From: Bacillus vallismortis
GTDB lineage: Bacteria; Bacillota; Bacilli; Bacillales; Bacillaceae
NCBI RefSeq assembly: GCF_040784915.1
Contig: NZ_CP160797.1
Location: 308,001 to 372,000, forward strand
DNA length: 64,000 bases
Reading direction: 5' to 3'
The position numbers and the translations under genes were made by a program. Below the pieces are notes generated by a model. It saw nothing but the letters and a program-made list of their open reading frames with translations. It was not told the DNA's origin and did not search any database. Positions 20,399 to 31,612 of the stretch are shown in pieces (the stretch's first letter is position 1; each line of letters starts with the position of its first letter).

Positions 20399-21706
20399 CT
20401 AAGGCTTTTTTTTCTTTTCGACATTTTCAATGGTTTCTCCGTGAGCGATTTGATATAACCTGCTTTTAGGTTCATATATTTTTTGAGAAGGCCATAGTCC
20501 ATGATGTCCTGAAAATAAATAACTAACGATACAAGCGACAAAAAAGTACTCTAACCCCTTTCCGTCAAACATCTCCATTGCCAATAGGAAGGCTGCTATA
20601 GGAGTATTGGCACCGCCGCAAAAAACAGCGATCAATCCTAATGCAGCGAGAAATGACATGGGTAAATCCATGAATGTGTGTAAGGTGTTCCCTAATGTTG
20701 CCCCCATAAAAAATAAAGGTATGGCCTCTCCGCCAACAAAGCCGGTTCCAAGCGTAACTGCTGTAAAAACCAGTTTGGCGAGGAAGGCAAAAGGAGGAAC
20801 ATCTTCTTTAAAGGATTGCTGCAGCATCTCTAATCCCCGGCCATTGTAATCTTGTGAACCTGCTATTAGCGTTAATGCCACAATGACTATTCCGCCAACA
20901 AAGGCCCTCTTCATATGATTTTTTTTGAAAAGCTTCTCCGAAAATGTTTGTATACCGTGTCTCATTTGACAGTATAAAACACTTAATAGACTGAACATAA
21001 CAGCTGCGAGAATCACTTTTATAAACGTCATAACAGATAGTTGAGGCACAATTTGTATAATGAATTTTTCGTGTTTATGTCCCAAAGCTGCTGTTGTCAT
21101 AAAGTGACCGACAAAGCTGGCCGCCAGACAAGGAACAAGTGCTTCGAATTTCAGCTTTCCTAAAGCAGCCATTTCCATCCCAAAAACAGCACCTGTTATG
21201 GGGGCTCCAAAGGCGGCGCCAAACCCGGCGCTTATGCCGCTCATGATGAACAATTTACTGTCGAATATGTTTAAACGAAAAAACCTGTTTACTGCTGCAG
21301 CGATACTTCCTCCCATTTGAACAGCCGCACCTTCTCTTCCTGTAGAACCGCCAAAAAAGACTGTTATGAAGGTTCCCAAGTAGACGATAGGTCCCATTCT
21401 CCGCGGAACGCTTTTTTTTCCATGAACCGCGTCTATCACTAGATTATTTAATTCAGCAGTATCATTTAAGGTATTATTCAAAAATACCTTTCCGTAGCTC
21501 ATATAGACGTATCCTAAGACCAACCCGCCTAAAGGGAGAAGGAAAATTAACCAATCCCTTTTTTCTCGTATTTCTCCTAGATAATCGTTTGTCTCTAAAA
21601 GAAAAGTTGTTGTCGAGCCAACAATGATACCAATAATGCTTCCAAAAATAATCCATCGAACAAGAACTGAAAAAAAGTTTTTATATCTTAGTATGATTTC
21701 ATTCAT
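20399..21706 (-). CDS. CLC-F type fluoride/proton antiporter (predicted)
   Basis: This 435-residue CLC-family membrane protein has the core motifs GGSTGREGAAVQMGG (with the gating Glu), GTGFVGGEAIPLFFMG and GGANTPIAAFLLAMEMF. The segment NNLVIDAVHGKKSVPRRMGP replaces the GSGIPE chloride-selectivity motif and resembles the fluoride-specific CLC-F branch, so export of fluoride is the best guess. ATG 21706 has GAGGGT upstream. No fluoride riboswitch is visible in front of it. It lies 139 bp upstream of the DUF421 gene on the same strand. Confidence 0.75.
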   Translation of the reverse strand: MNEIILRYKNFFSVLVRWIIFGSIIGIIVGSTTTFLLETNDYLGEIREKRDWLIFLLPLGGLVLGYVYMSYGKVFLNNTLNDTAELNNLVIDAVHGKKSVPRRMGPIVYLGTFITVFFGGSTGREGAAVQMGGSIAAAVNRFFRLNIFDSKLFIMSGISAGFGAAFGAPITGAVFGMEMAALGKLKFEALVPCLAASFVGHFMTTAALGHKHEKFIIQIVPQLSVMTFIKVILAAVMFSLLSVLYCQMRHGIQTFSEKLFKKNHMKRAFVGGIVIVALTLIAGSQDYNGRGLEMLQQSFKEDVPPFAFLAKLVFTAVTLGTGFVGGEAIPLFFMGATLGNTLHTFMDLPMSFLAALGLIAVFCGGANTPIAAFLLAMEMFDGKGLEYFFVACIVSYLFSGHHGLWPSQKIYEPKSRLYQIAHGETIENVEKKKKP

Positions 21707-22204
21707 CCATTACCCTCATTTCTAGCCGCATAACTTATGTAAGATTCTGATACGCTTGTTTGATTTGCTTTTGGAAATTGGTGGAGAAACGAATTTACAA
21801 CCATCTAAGCTAACCGTTTGAACCTATTGTTGCCCATTGTTCAAAAATTGATGATCGAAATTTTAATGAAAAAGGAAAAGCTTCTACATGATCAGCTCTT
21901 ACATAGGCAGTGGCGAATGGTGAAAACCTGGCTGAAGGCCGCAGCCAAGTCCGGGTGCAGATATCTTGTATGGCTGTGCATGCCGCAAGCGGAATTTCGT
22001 AAGTGAAGCGGCTTCGGTATATGCTCCTGCTTGCTCTGATTCGGTCTACATCGGTCTTTGTGTTGAATTGTAACTAGGGAGCGTTTTTCTATAATGCTGC
22101 CCGCCGGCTTGTACGACGGGCTTTTGAGTTATTCATTGCAGAAGCACAGGCTGTTATTGTAAGATGTAAGCCAAAGCCATTCGTAAAAGTGCGGGAGGAA
22201 GGTC
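21707..22204. other. Gene-poor interval with possible gene remnants
   Basis: About 500 bases hold no convincing gene. A plus-strand open frame at 21818-22006 and a short overlapping frame ending near 22070 have gene-like wording but no usable ribosome site, and may be debris of the ycgA region. A terminator-like hairpin at 22099-22125 survives with no gene in front of it. Confidence 0.4.
22099..22125 (+). terminator. Orphan terminator upstream of ycgB
   Basis: GCCCG (22099-22103) and CGGGC (22117-22121), extended by a second short helix, are followed by TTTT. No plus-strand gene now ends here, so it probably belonged to a lost gene. Confidence 0.6.
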
Positions 22205-22684
22205 ATGAATAATCTGCGTAATAGACTTTCAGGCGTGAATGGGGAAAATAAGAGAGTAAAAGAAAAAGAACAAAAAATCTGGACGGAGATTGGGATGATA
22301 GCGGGAGCGTTTGCACTCCTTGATGTGATCATCCGCGGCATTATGTTTGAATTTCCGTTTAACGAATGGGCTGCAAGCCTTGTGTTTTTGTTTGTTATGA
22401 TCTTATATTACTGCATCAGGGCAGCGGCATCTGGAATGCTCCTGCCGAGAATAAACACCGAAGAAGAATTGAAAAAACGGGTGAAGCAGCAGCGATTAGA
22501 TTCAATTGCAGTTGCTTTTGCGGTAGTGATGCTCACGATGTACGACAGGGGGATTCCCCATACATTCTTCGCTTGGCTGAAAATGATCCTTCTTTTTATC
22601 GTCTGCGGCGGGGCACTGTTTCTGCTTCGGTATGTTATTGTGAAGTGGTCTTACAGAAGAGCGGTAAAAGAAGAAATAAAGTAG
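22205..22684 (+). CDS. ycgB: YcgB, small membrane protein of unknown function
   Basis: This 159-residue protein has a charged N-terminus and about four hydrophobic segments in two pairs (IGMIAGAFALLDVIIRGIM; LVFLFVMILYYCIRAAA; IAVAFAVVMLTMY; MILLFIVCGGALFLLRY). No catalytic motif is seen. ATG 22205 follows GGGAGG. It is monocistronic with its own terminator, and the name rests on position next to amyE. Confidence 0.8.
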   Translation: MNNLRNRLSGVNGENKRVKEKEQKIWTEIGMIAGAFALLDVIIRGIMFEFPFNEWAASLVFLFVMILYYCIRAAASGMLLPRINTEEELKKRVKQQRLDSIAVAFAVVMLTMYDRGIPHTFFAWLKMILLFIVCGGALFLLRYVIVKWSYRRAVKEEIK

Positions 22685-22718
22685 AAATCATCTTAGGTGA
22701 GATGGTTTCTTTTTTTTT
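22683..22718 (+). terminator. Terminator of ycgB
   Basis: An 11-bp stem with one G-T pair (AGAAATCATCT, AGATGGTTTCT) overlaps the ycgB stop codon and is followed by eight T residues. Confidence 0.9.
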
Positions 22719-22800
22719 GTTTGGGAAAACGGCTCATGTTCCGGGCAGCGTTTTCTAGTTGGATAGGCACATGGATTTGAATTCACTCTACTAAGTTGTT

Positions 22801-22829
22801 TTGATAGAGTGATTGTGATAATTTAAAAT
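22801..22829 (+). promoter_or_regulatory. amyE SigA promoter
   Basis: TTGATA at 22801-22806 and TAAAAT at 22824-22829 are separated by 17 bp. The predicted start site near 22836 lies inside the adjacent cre site. Confidence 0.75.
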
Positions 22830-22842
22830 GTAAGCGTTAACA
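22829..22842. promoter_or_regulatory. CcpA operator (cre, amyO)
   Basis: TGTAAGCGTTAACA is the classical amyO/cre operator of B. subtilis amyE. Here it overlaps the -10 end and start site, so CcpA would repress alpha-amylase when glucose is present. Confidence 0.92.
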
Positions 22843-22941
22843 AAATTCTCCAGTCTTCACATCAGTTTGAAAGGAGGAAGCGGAAGAATGAAGTAAGAGG
22901 GATATGTTTGACTCCGCATTAAGTCTTTAATAATTAAATAA

Positions 22942-24933
<1,992 letters not shown>

Positions 24934-24952
24934 GGGAAGTGGAAACTCTCAT

Positions 24953-24975
24953 AGAAACCATCATAGATGGTTTCT
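24953..24975 (+). repeat. First copy of a 23-bp hairpin direct repeat
   Basis: The 23 bases form a 10-bp palindromic hairpin (AGAAACCATC, GATGGTTTCT). The same 23 bases recur exactly at 25152-25174, bracketing the 177-bp repeat element. This copy is not followed by a T run. Confidence 0.85.
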
Positions 24976-25152
24976 CAGCGTGTCGACAAACCCTCGCATT
25001 CGTTGTCAGTCCTGCGCGTTGGTGCTCACGAATTCCTACATTCGCTGTGCTCCAATGCTCGTCCTTCCTAGACTTCAAAGATTTTCAATCACGCTGAAAA
25101 GATGACAAAATGCTAAAATGGTTTTCATTTTAGCATTTTGTCAACAATCTGA
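24976..25152 (+). repeat. Structured repeat element, copy 1 (amyE 3' region)
   Basis: This element of about 177 bp shares with 63756-63936 a conserved first 60 bases (CAGCGTG, GCATTCGTTGTCA, CCTGCGCG, GGTGCTCAC), a weakly conserved middle, and a conserved 3' end with a long hairpin and AATCTGA. The hairpin has a perfect 17-bp stem (25104-25120 with 25126-25142). It matches my memory of a roughly 190-bp element repeated about ten times in the B. subtilis 168 genome. It is transcribed with amyE, just before the terminator. Confidence 0.85.
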
Positions 25153-25179
25153 GAAACCATCATAGATGGTTTCTTTTTT
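25152..25179 (+). terminator. amyE terminator, second copy of the 23-bp hairpin
   Basis: The 10-bp palindromic stem seen at 24953-24975 recurs here, now followed by a T run, making this the working terminator. Confidence 0.88.
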
Positions 25180-25216
25180 GTTCATAAATCAGACAAATCT
25201 TTTCTCTTGCAAAAGT

Positions 25217-25234
25217 TTGTGAAATGTTGCACAA
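25217..25234. promoter_or_regulatory. Rex operator 1 of ldh-lctP
   Basis: TTGTGAAATGTTGCACAA fits the Rex consensus TTGTGAA-N4-TTCACAA with one mismatch. Rex senses the NADH/NAD ratio and represses fermentation genes under aerobic conditions. Confidence 0.8.
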
Positions 25235-25239
25235 TATAA

Positions 25240-25257
25240 ATGTGAAATACTTCACAA
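25240..25257. promoter_or_regulatory. Rex operator 2 of ldh-lctP
   Basis: ATGTGAAATACTTCACAA is a near-perfect Rex palindrome five bases after operator 1 and about 40 bp before the ldh start. Confidence 0.82.
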
Positions 25258-25293
25258 ACAAACACCGAAGAAAAACAACCCTTGGAAGGATGA

Positions 25294-26262
<969 letters not shown>

Positions 26263-26293
26263 TCGCAACTATAGAGTAAAGGGCTGATTGTCA

Positions 26294-27919
26294 ATGGTTG
26301 AGCAGCTGTATGATCCGTTTGGAAACGAGTATGTGAGCGCACTTGTGGCGCTCACTCCAATTCTCTTTTTTCTCTTAGCTTTAACTGTTTTTAAAATGAA
26401 AGGCATTCTCGCGGCATTTCTTACCTTAGCCGTCAGTTTCATCGTCTCCGTTTTGGCATTTCATATGCCGGTAGAAAAAGCGATTTCTTCTGTTTTGCTG
26501 GGAATCGGAAGCGGGCTGTGGCCGATTGGCTATATCGTCCTGATGGCGGTGTGGCTGTATAAAATCGCAGTGAAAACCGGAAAATTCACTATTATTCGTT
26601 CCAGCATTGCCGGCATTTCGCCTGACCAAAGGTTACAGCTATTATTAATTGGTTTTTGTTTTAACGCGTTTTTGGAAGGCGCGGCCGGTTTTGGTGTTCC
26701 GATTGCGATTAGTGCGGCGCTGCTTGTCGAACTTGGTTTTAAACCGTTAAAAGCGGCGGCGCTCTGCTTGATTGCGAACGCAGCCTCTGGAGCCTTTGGG
26801 GCGATTGGGATTCCTGTGATCACAGGGGCGCAGATTGGTGATTTGTCCGCTCTTGAGCTGTCACGGACATTGATGTGGACACTGCCGATCATCTCATTTT
26901 TGATTCCGTTTCTGCTTGTTTTCCTATTAGACCGAATGAAAGGAATCAAACAGACTTGGCCTGCCCTATTGGTTGTGAGCGGGCTGTATACAGCGGTTCA
27001 GACACTGACAATGGCGGTGCTCGGGCCGGAATTAGCAAACATCTTGGCGGCCTTATTCAGCATGGGCGGGCTTGCGCTCTTCCTTCGCAAATGGCAGCCG
27101 AAAGAGATTTACCGGGAGGAAGGAGCCGGCGAGGCTGGTGAGAATAAGGCATACAGTACCGCTGACATTGCGAAAGCGTGGTCTCCTTTCTACATCTTAA
27201 CTGCGGCGATCACAATCTGGAGCCTTCCTGCTTTCAAAGCGCTTTTTCAAGAAGGCGGACTGTTGTATCAAACAACGCTTCTTTTTAAAATGCCTTTTCT
27301 GCATCAGCAAATGATGAAAATGCCGCCGATTGCGCCATCCGCCACGCCGTTAGATGCAGTCTTTAAAGTCGATCTGCTGTCAGCTACTGGTACAGCGATT
27401 TTAGCGGCGGTCATCGTGACAGGCCTGTTCAGCAAAAATTTCTCTTGTCGGGATGCCTTTGCGTCCATGAAGGAGACAGGAAAAGAGCTGTGGGTGCCGA
27501 TTATGACGATCTGCTTTGTGATGGGGTTTGCCAATCTGGCCAACTTCGCAGGGCTCAGCTCTTCAATTGGGTTAGCACTGGCCAAAACAGGAGACTTGTT
27601 CCCGTTTGTCAGTCCTGTTCTCGGCTGGATCGGCGTGTTCATTACTGGTTCTGTTGTCAGCAATAACGCTTTGTTCGGACATTTGCAGGTTGTTACCGGA
27701 GCGCAGATCGGTGCTGGTTCTGATTTGCTGTTAGCCGCAAATACGGCGGGCGGGGTGATGGCGAAACTCGTTTCTCCTCAATCCATTGCAATCGCCGCCG
27801 CAGCGGTCGGCCAGACAGGCAAGGAATCTAAACTGTTTAAGCGGACAGTGGCGTACAGCCTCATTCTGTTATTGATCATTTGTATATGGACATTTATTCT
27901 AGCAAGATTAGGAGTGTAA
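26294..27919 (+). CDS. lctP: L-lactate permease
   Basis: This protein of about 541 residues belongs to the LctP family, with some 13 transmembrane segments. It has the family blocks [16 protein letters not shown] and [19 protein letters not shown]. It exports lactate made by Ldh, or imports it. ATG 26294 is preferred; TTG 26288 is also possible since AAAGGG lies just upstream. It is the second gene of ldh-lctP. Confidence 0.94.
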   Translation: MVEQLYDPFGNEYVSALVALTPILFFLLALTVFKMKGILAAFLTLAVSFIVSVLAFHMPVEKAISSVLLGIGSGLWPIGYIVLMAVWLYKIAVKTGKFTIIRSSIAGISPDQRLQLLLIGFCFNAFLEGAAGFGVPIAISAALLVELGFKPLKAAALCLIANAASGAFGAIGIPVITGAQIGDLSALELSRTLMWTLPIISFLIPFLLVFLLDRMKGIKQTWPALLVVSGLYTAVQTLTMAVLGPELANILAALFSMGGLALFLRKWQPKEIYREEGAGEAGENKAYSTADIAKAWSPFYILTAAITIWSLPAFKALFQEGGLLYQTTLLFKMPFLHQQMMKMPPIAPSATPLDAVFKVDLLSATGTAILAAVIVTGLFSKNFSCRDAFASMKETGKELWVPIMTICFVMGFANLANFAGLSSSIGLALAKTGDLFPFVSPVLGWIGVFITGSVVSNNALFGHLQVVTGAQIGAGSDLLLAANTAGGVMAKLVSPQSIAIAAAAVGQTGKESKLFKRTVAYSLILLLIICIWTFILARLGV

Positions 27920-27924
27920 TCAAC

Positions 27925-27957
27925 AAAAGCAGTACATGCCAGCCATGTACTGCTTTT
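27925..27957. terminator. Bidirectional terminator between lctP and mdr
   Basis: A perfect 14-bp stem (AAAAGCAGTACATG and its complement) with a five-base loop serves the two convergent genes. Confidence 0.92.
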
Positions 27958-27962
27958 TGGTG

Positions 27963-29501
27963 TTAATTTGCTTTCTTCGCCATTTCCGCTGTTGTTTTCA
28001 CTCTGGCTTTTCCCATAAACAAAATGGTAACCGCTGCGAGGATAATTGGAATCAAAGCGAGCAAAAAGATGTACGTGATACTTGATGACATCGCGTCAAT
28101 GATGCGATTCAGGATCATATCAGGAATTTGGGAGCGTGTTCCCGCTTGGAAAATCTCCTGCGGATCGCCGATATTTTGCGCGGCGCCTGAGCCTGCTGAG
28201 CCTTTCATACCGCTGAAGGCATCACTCAGCTTGTTTGTGAACACGTTTGTTTGCACCGTTCCGAAAATGGTGACGCCCAAGGTCATGCCGAATGACCGCA
28301 AAAATGAATTTGTAGAGTTGGCCGTCCCCCGAAAGCGAGGTTCAAGATCGTTCATCGATGCCGCCGGTAGCAGGGAAAAATTAAAGCCTACACCAAAGCC
28401 GGTAATCATCATAAAGACTGTCAGCCATACCCGTGCCGTCTCCGGTGTCATATTGGATAAAAGCAGCATGCCGATAAAGAAAGCCGTGACAGATATCAGC
28501 ATCAAATTGCGGAAGCTTGCCTTCGTTTGGAAGATCCCGCCGATCATGCTTCCGATGACTGATCCAATCATCATCGGCGTCAAAATAAAGCCTGCGCTTG
28601 TCGCAGAGCTGCCGTAAACCGCCTGAACGAAAATCGGAATAAATACCGCTAAAATAATAAATGTGCCGCCATACAGGAAAGCGAGAATCTGCGCTGTGGC
28701 AAACAATCGGTTTTTAAACATCCAGAAAGAAATGATCGGCTCTTCCGCTTTTCTCTCCACAATAAAAAAGGCAATGAAGAAAACGGCGAACACAATAAAC
28801 AAGCCAATGATCTGAATCGAATTCCAATCGTATGTTTTGCCGCCAAGCTCAAGGGCGAACATCAGGCATACAATGGATACGACCAAAGTAATCGCGCCGC
28901 CCCAGTCAATTTTCTGCTTTCTGTGCTCCAGAGATTCTTTGTAATAGCGAATAATGAAAAACAATGACAATGCGCCGATCGGCACATTGATGTAAAACAC
29001 CCAGTGCCAGCTGATCGCGTCTGTAATGATCGCGCCTAACAGCGGTCCAAGAACACTGGATAATCCAAATACAGCGCCGAACATGCCGGACATCTTACCG
29101 CGTTTTTCCGGCGGAAACAAATCAAAGATAATGGTAAAAGCAATTGGCAGGAGCGCGCCGCCTCCAATACCCTGAATGGCCCGGTAGATGATCAGCTGAT
29201 TCATCGTCTGTGCAATCCCGCATAAAGCCGACCCGATTAAGAAAAAAATAAGTCCAAACAGGAAAAAGCGTTTTCGGCCGTACATATCGGAAAGCTTGCC
29301 GTAAATCGGCATTCCGGCCATGACTGCCACCATATAGGACGCCGTTACCCAAGCGAATTTATCGAAGCTTCCAAGATCGGCTACAATGCTGCCCATCGCG
29401 GTGGCAACAATCGTATTGTCCATCGCAGACATCAAGATGCCCAGCAGGAGACCGAGGACCACAAATTTGGTGGAAGCCTGCTTTGCTAATGTTGTGTCCA
29501 T
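27963..29501 (-). CDS. mdr: MFS multidrug efflux transporter (DHA2, 14 TM)
   Basis: This 512-residue proton-drug antiporter of the EmrB/QacA type has motif A GKLSDMYGRKR, motif C-like GPLLGAIITDAISWHWVFYINVPIG (in two blocks) and Asp in segment 1 (SAMDNTIVATAM). In B. subtilis it has been linked to efflux of puromycin and fluoroquinolones. ATG 29501 has AAGAGGAGG upstream. It is divergent from the MarR regulator gene ycgE, its probable controller. Confidence 0.9.
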   Translation of the reverse strand: MDTTLAKQASTKFVVLGLLLGILMSAMDNTIVATAMGSIVADLGSFDKFAWVTASYMVAVMAGMPIYGKLSDMYGRKRFFLFGLIFFLIGSALCGIAQTMNQLIIYRAIQGIGGGALLPIAFTIIFDLFPPEKRGKMSGMFGAVFGLSSVLGPLLGAIITDAISWHWVFYINVPIGALSLFFIIRYYKESLEHRKQKIDWGGAITLVVSIVCLMFALELGGKTYDWNSIQIIGLFIVFAVFFIAFFIVERKAEEPIISFWMFKNRLFATAQILAFLYGGTFIILAVFIPIFVQAVYGSSATSAGFILTPMMIGSVIGSMIGGIFQTKASFRNLMLISVTAFFIGMLLLSNMTPETARVWLTVFMMITGFGVGFNFSLLPAASMNDLEPRFRGTANSTNSFLRSFGMTLGVTIFGTVQTNVFTNKLSDAFSGMKGSAGSGAAQNIGDPQEIFQAGTRSQIPDMILNRIIDAMSSSITYIFLLALIPIILAAVTILFMGKARVKTTAEMAKKAN

Positions 29502-29566
29502 TTGTTCTACCTCCTCTTACTTTTCTATGTAAGTTCTGATATCATGATAATAGTTTGGTCATCGAA

Positions 29567-29585
29567 TATCTCGATTATCAAGATA
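29567..29585. promoter_or_regulatory. Candidate YcgE (MarR) operator
   Basis: TATCTCGATTATCAAGATA is a 19-bp near palindrome in the 112-bp gap between the divergent mdr and ycgE genes. This is the usual geometry for a MarR repressor controlling itself and an efflux pump. Confidence 0.5.
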
Positions 29586-29613
29586 AATTCGATTTTATAG
29601 GGAGGATTGTCAG

Positions 29614-30078
29614 TTGTCAACAAGAAATTCCAGAAGTGAGTTGGAAAGGACTGCCGTTCAGCTTTTTCGGAAATTGGGCACAAGAACGGTTCTGTTTCAC
29701 CAAGCAGCCGCTCAAGCTCTCGGTCTGTTTCCCACCGATTTAAAATCAGCTGACATCTTAAATGAAGCAGGGCCAATGACGGCTGGAGAGCTGGGGAAAA
29801 AGACGGGCCTCAGCACGGGTTCGGTCACGGCGCTTGTTGACCGTCTGGAAAAAGCGGGGTATGTGGCTCGTGAAAAGGACCCTAGTGATCGCCGTAGAGT
29901 CATAATTGTCCCATTGACCGCTTCAAAAAAACATGTAAAAGATTTGTTTCGTTCACTGTCGGAGTCTACGATGGATTTATGCCGCGACTATACCGAAGAG
30001 GAACTGGAACTCATTTTCAGTTTCGTAAGAAAAGCCGCCGATATTATGGAGGAAGAGCTTGAACGTCTGAAACAGTAA
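29614..30078 (+). CDS. ycgE: MarR-family transcriptional regulator
   Basis: This 154-residue winged-helix regulator has a recognition region LGKKTGLSTGSVTALVDRLEKAG and a wing AREKDPSDRRRV, both standard for MarR. It probably represses the divergent mdr gene until a ligand binds; this follows from position, not direct evidence. TTG 29614 follows GGGAGG. Confidence 0.9.
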   Translation: MSTRNSRSELERTAVQLFRKLGTRTVLFHQAAAQALGLFPTDLKSADILNEAGPMTAGELGKKTGLSTGSVTALVDRLEKAGYVAREKDPSDRRRVIIVPLTASKKHVKDLFRSLSESTMDLCRDYTEEELELIFSFVRKAADIMEEELERLKQ

Positions 30079-30151
30079 GCGAAATTGTGCATAGCTTGGC
30101 CCGTTCCCGAATAAATTGTACAAGTTACGTAAGAGAAGGGAGTACGGGCCG

Positions 30152-30781
30152 GTGAACATTTTTTTGAGCTATATTGTGCTTGGACTGTCCTTGTCTGCGC
30201 CTGTGGGACCAGTGAATGCGGCGCAAATAGACAAAGGAATTAAAAACGGTTTTTGGCATGCGTGGGTTTTTGGTTTAGGCGCCATGACAGCGGACGGACT
30301 GTACATGCTTTTTATTTATTTCGGGCTGTCACAGTTTTTGACCGCTCCATTTGTGAAAACGTTTTTGTGGCTCTTCGGCTTTTTTGTTCTGACCTATACC
30401 GGAATTGAAACGCTGAAAAATGTCAGAGAACCGATGGATGTGCGAAGCTCACGAGGAAAAGCGTCGTACCAGAAAACATTCGCTTCGGGTTTTCTCATTT
30501 CACTGTCAAATCCATTGAGCATCCTGTTTTGGCTTGGGATTTACGGCAGCATACTTGCGAAAACAGCAGAGGCCTACGATATGAATCAGCTTCTCATCTA
30601 TAGCTCCGGTATCATGATCGGCATTTTAATCTGGGATTTTTGCATGGCGATCACAGCCAGCATGTTCAGAAATCTGCTTCATGAAAAGCTATTGAGAGGA
30701 TTGACCGGAATCGCTGGTGTGTCTCTCCTTGTATTTGGATGTTACTTCGGTTATCAAGGCATCAAACAGTTATTGGGCTGA
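30152..30781 (+). CDS. ycgF: LysE/RhtB-family amino acid exporter
   Basis: This 209-residue membrane protein has about six helices. It opens with the LysE signature GLSLSAPVGPVNAAQI and has the later SLSNPLSILFWLGIY block. It probably exports an amino acid or derivative; the substrate is unknown. GTG 30152 gives the expected N-terminus MNIFLSY, although the GAAGGGAG ribosome site is about 11 bases away, which is long. It lies 73 bp behind ycgE. Confidence 0.86.
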   Translation: MNIFLSYIVLGLSLSAPVGPVNAAQIDKGIKNGFWHAWVFGLGAMTADGLYMLFIYFGLSQFLTAPFVKTFLWLFGFFVLTYTGIETLKNVREPMDVRSSRGKASYQKTFASGFLISLSNPLSILFWLGIYGSILAKTAEAYDMNQLLIYSSGIMIGILIWDFCMAITASMFRNLLHEKLLRGLTGIAGVSLLVFGCYFGYQGIKQLLG

Positions 30782-30852
30782 TTCATCAAGGACAGTCACC
30801 TGCCGCTTCTGGTTTTAATATAGTATCCAGATGATACTGGAGGTGGATCAAT

Positions 30853-31611
30853 GTGGATGGGATGTACACCAAAAGTTTTCTGGAACGTAATCAAGAAGAG
30901 CTTCTTGAATGGCAAAGAATCGCTTTTGAGCTTCTGGCAGAAACTGTGGCCGATGGCGCGGATACGTTTCCATGCATTCCCGGACGGCAGGCGTTTCTGA
31001 CTGACCAGCTCCGCATTGCGTTTGCCGGAGATCCGCGGGAAAACGGTACGGCGGAGGAACTGGCTCCATTGCTTGCGGAGTACGGAAGGATTTCACGGGA
31101 CACTGGAAAATACGCTTCTCTCATCGTGTTGTTTGACACACCGGAGGATTTGGCTGAGCACTATACGGTTGAAGCGTATGAAGAGCTGTTTTGGTGCTTC
31201 TTGAATAGACTAAGCGATCAAGATAAAAAAGAGTGGCCGGAAGACATTCCGACCGATCCCGAGCATTACAAATGGGAGTTTTGTTTTGACGGTGAGCCTT
31301 ATTTTCTGCTCTGCGCTACACCGGGGCATGAGGCGAGGAGAAGCCGGAGCTTTCCTTATTTTATGATCGCGTTTCAGCCAAGGTGGGTGTTTGAAGAGTT
31401 AAATGGATCAACCGCATTTGGCCGCAACATGAGCAGGTTGATCCGCTCGCGTTTAGAAGCCTATGATCAAGCTCCGATTCATCCGCATTTAGGCTGGTAC
31501 GGAGGAAAGGATAATCGCGAATGGAAACAGTATTTCCTCCGTGATGACGAAAAGCAGGTGTCGAAGTGCCCATTTTCTTATTTGAAGAACATGTTCAACA
31601 AAATGAAATAA
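30853..31611 (+). CDS. ycgG: YqcI/YcgG-family protein, predicted haem-dependent N-oxygenase
   Basis: This 252-residue cytosolic protein is a namesake of the YqcI/YcgG family. Conserved blocks are WEFCFDGEPYFLLCATPGHEARRSRSF (in parts) and IAFQPRWVFE. GntA of guanitoxin biosynthesis, a haem-dependent hydroxylase of a guanidine nitrogen, belongs to this family as I recall. A haem-dependent N-oxygenase role is therefore plausible but unproven here. GTG 30853 follows AGGTGG. It is convergent with ycgH. Confidence 0.75.
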   Translation: MDGMYTKSFLERNQEELLEWQRIAFELLAETVADGADTFPCIPGRQAFLTDQLRIAFAGDPRENGTAEELAPLLAEYGRISRDTGKYASLIVLFDTPEDLAEHYTVEAYEELFWCFLNRLSDQDKKEWPEDIPTDPEHYKWEFCFDGEPYFLLCATPGHEARRSRSFPYFMIAFQPRWVFEELNGSTAFGRNMSRLIRSRLEAYDQAPIHPHLGWYGGKDNREWKQYFLRDDEKQVSKCPFSYLKNMFNKMK

Positions 31612-31612
31612 A

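Noticed and set aside
21707-21850. Fluoride riboswitch in front of the CLC-F gene
   Set aside because: Neither the GATGG-type 5' motif nor the pseudoknot pattern of the crcB riboswitch could be found by eye on the minus strand.
21818-22006. A possible 62-residue gene
   Set aside because: No ribosome site, no promoter, no terminator of its own, and no recognised family. It is treated as debris.
29525-29776. An 83-codon minus-strand frame over the mdr-ycgE gap
   Set aside because: It overlaps the start of ycgE and the intergenic control region, has no ribosome site, and makes no recognisable protein.
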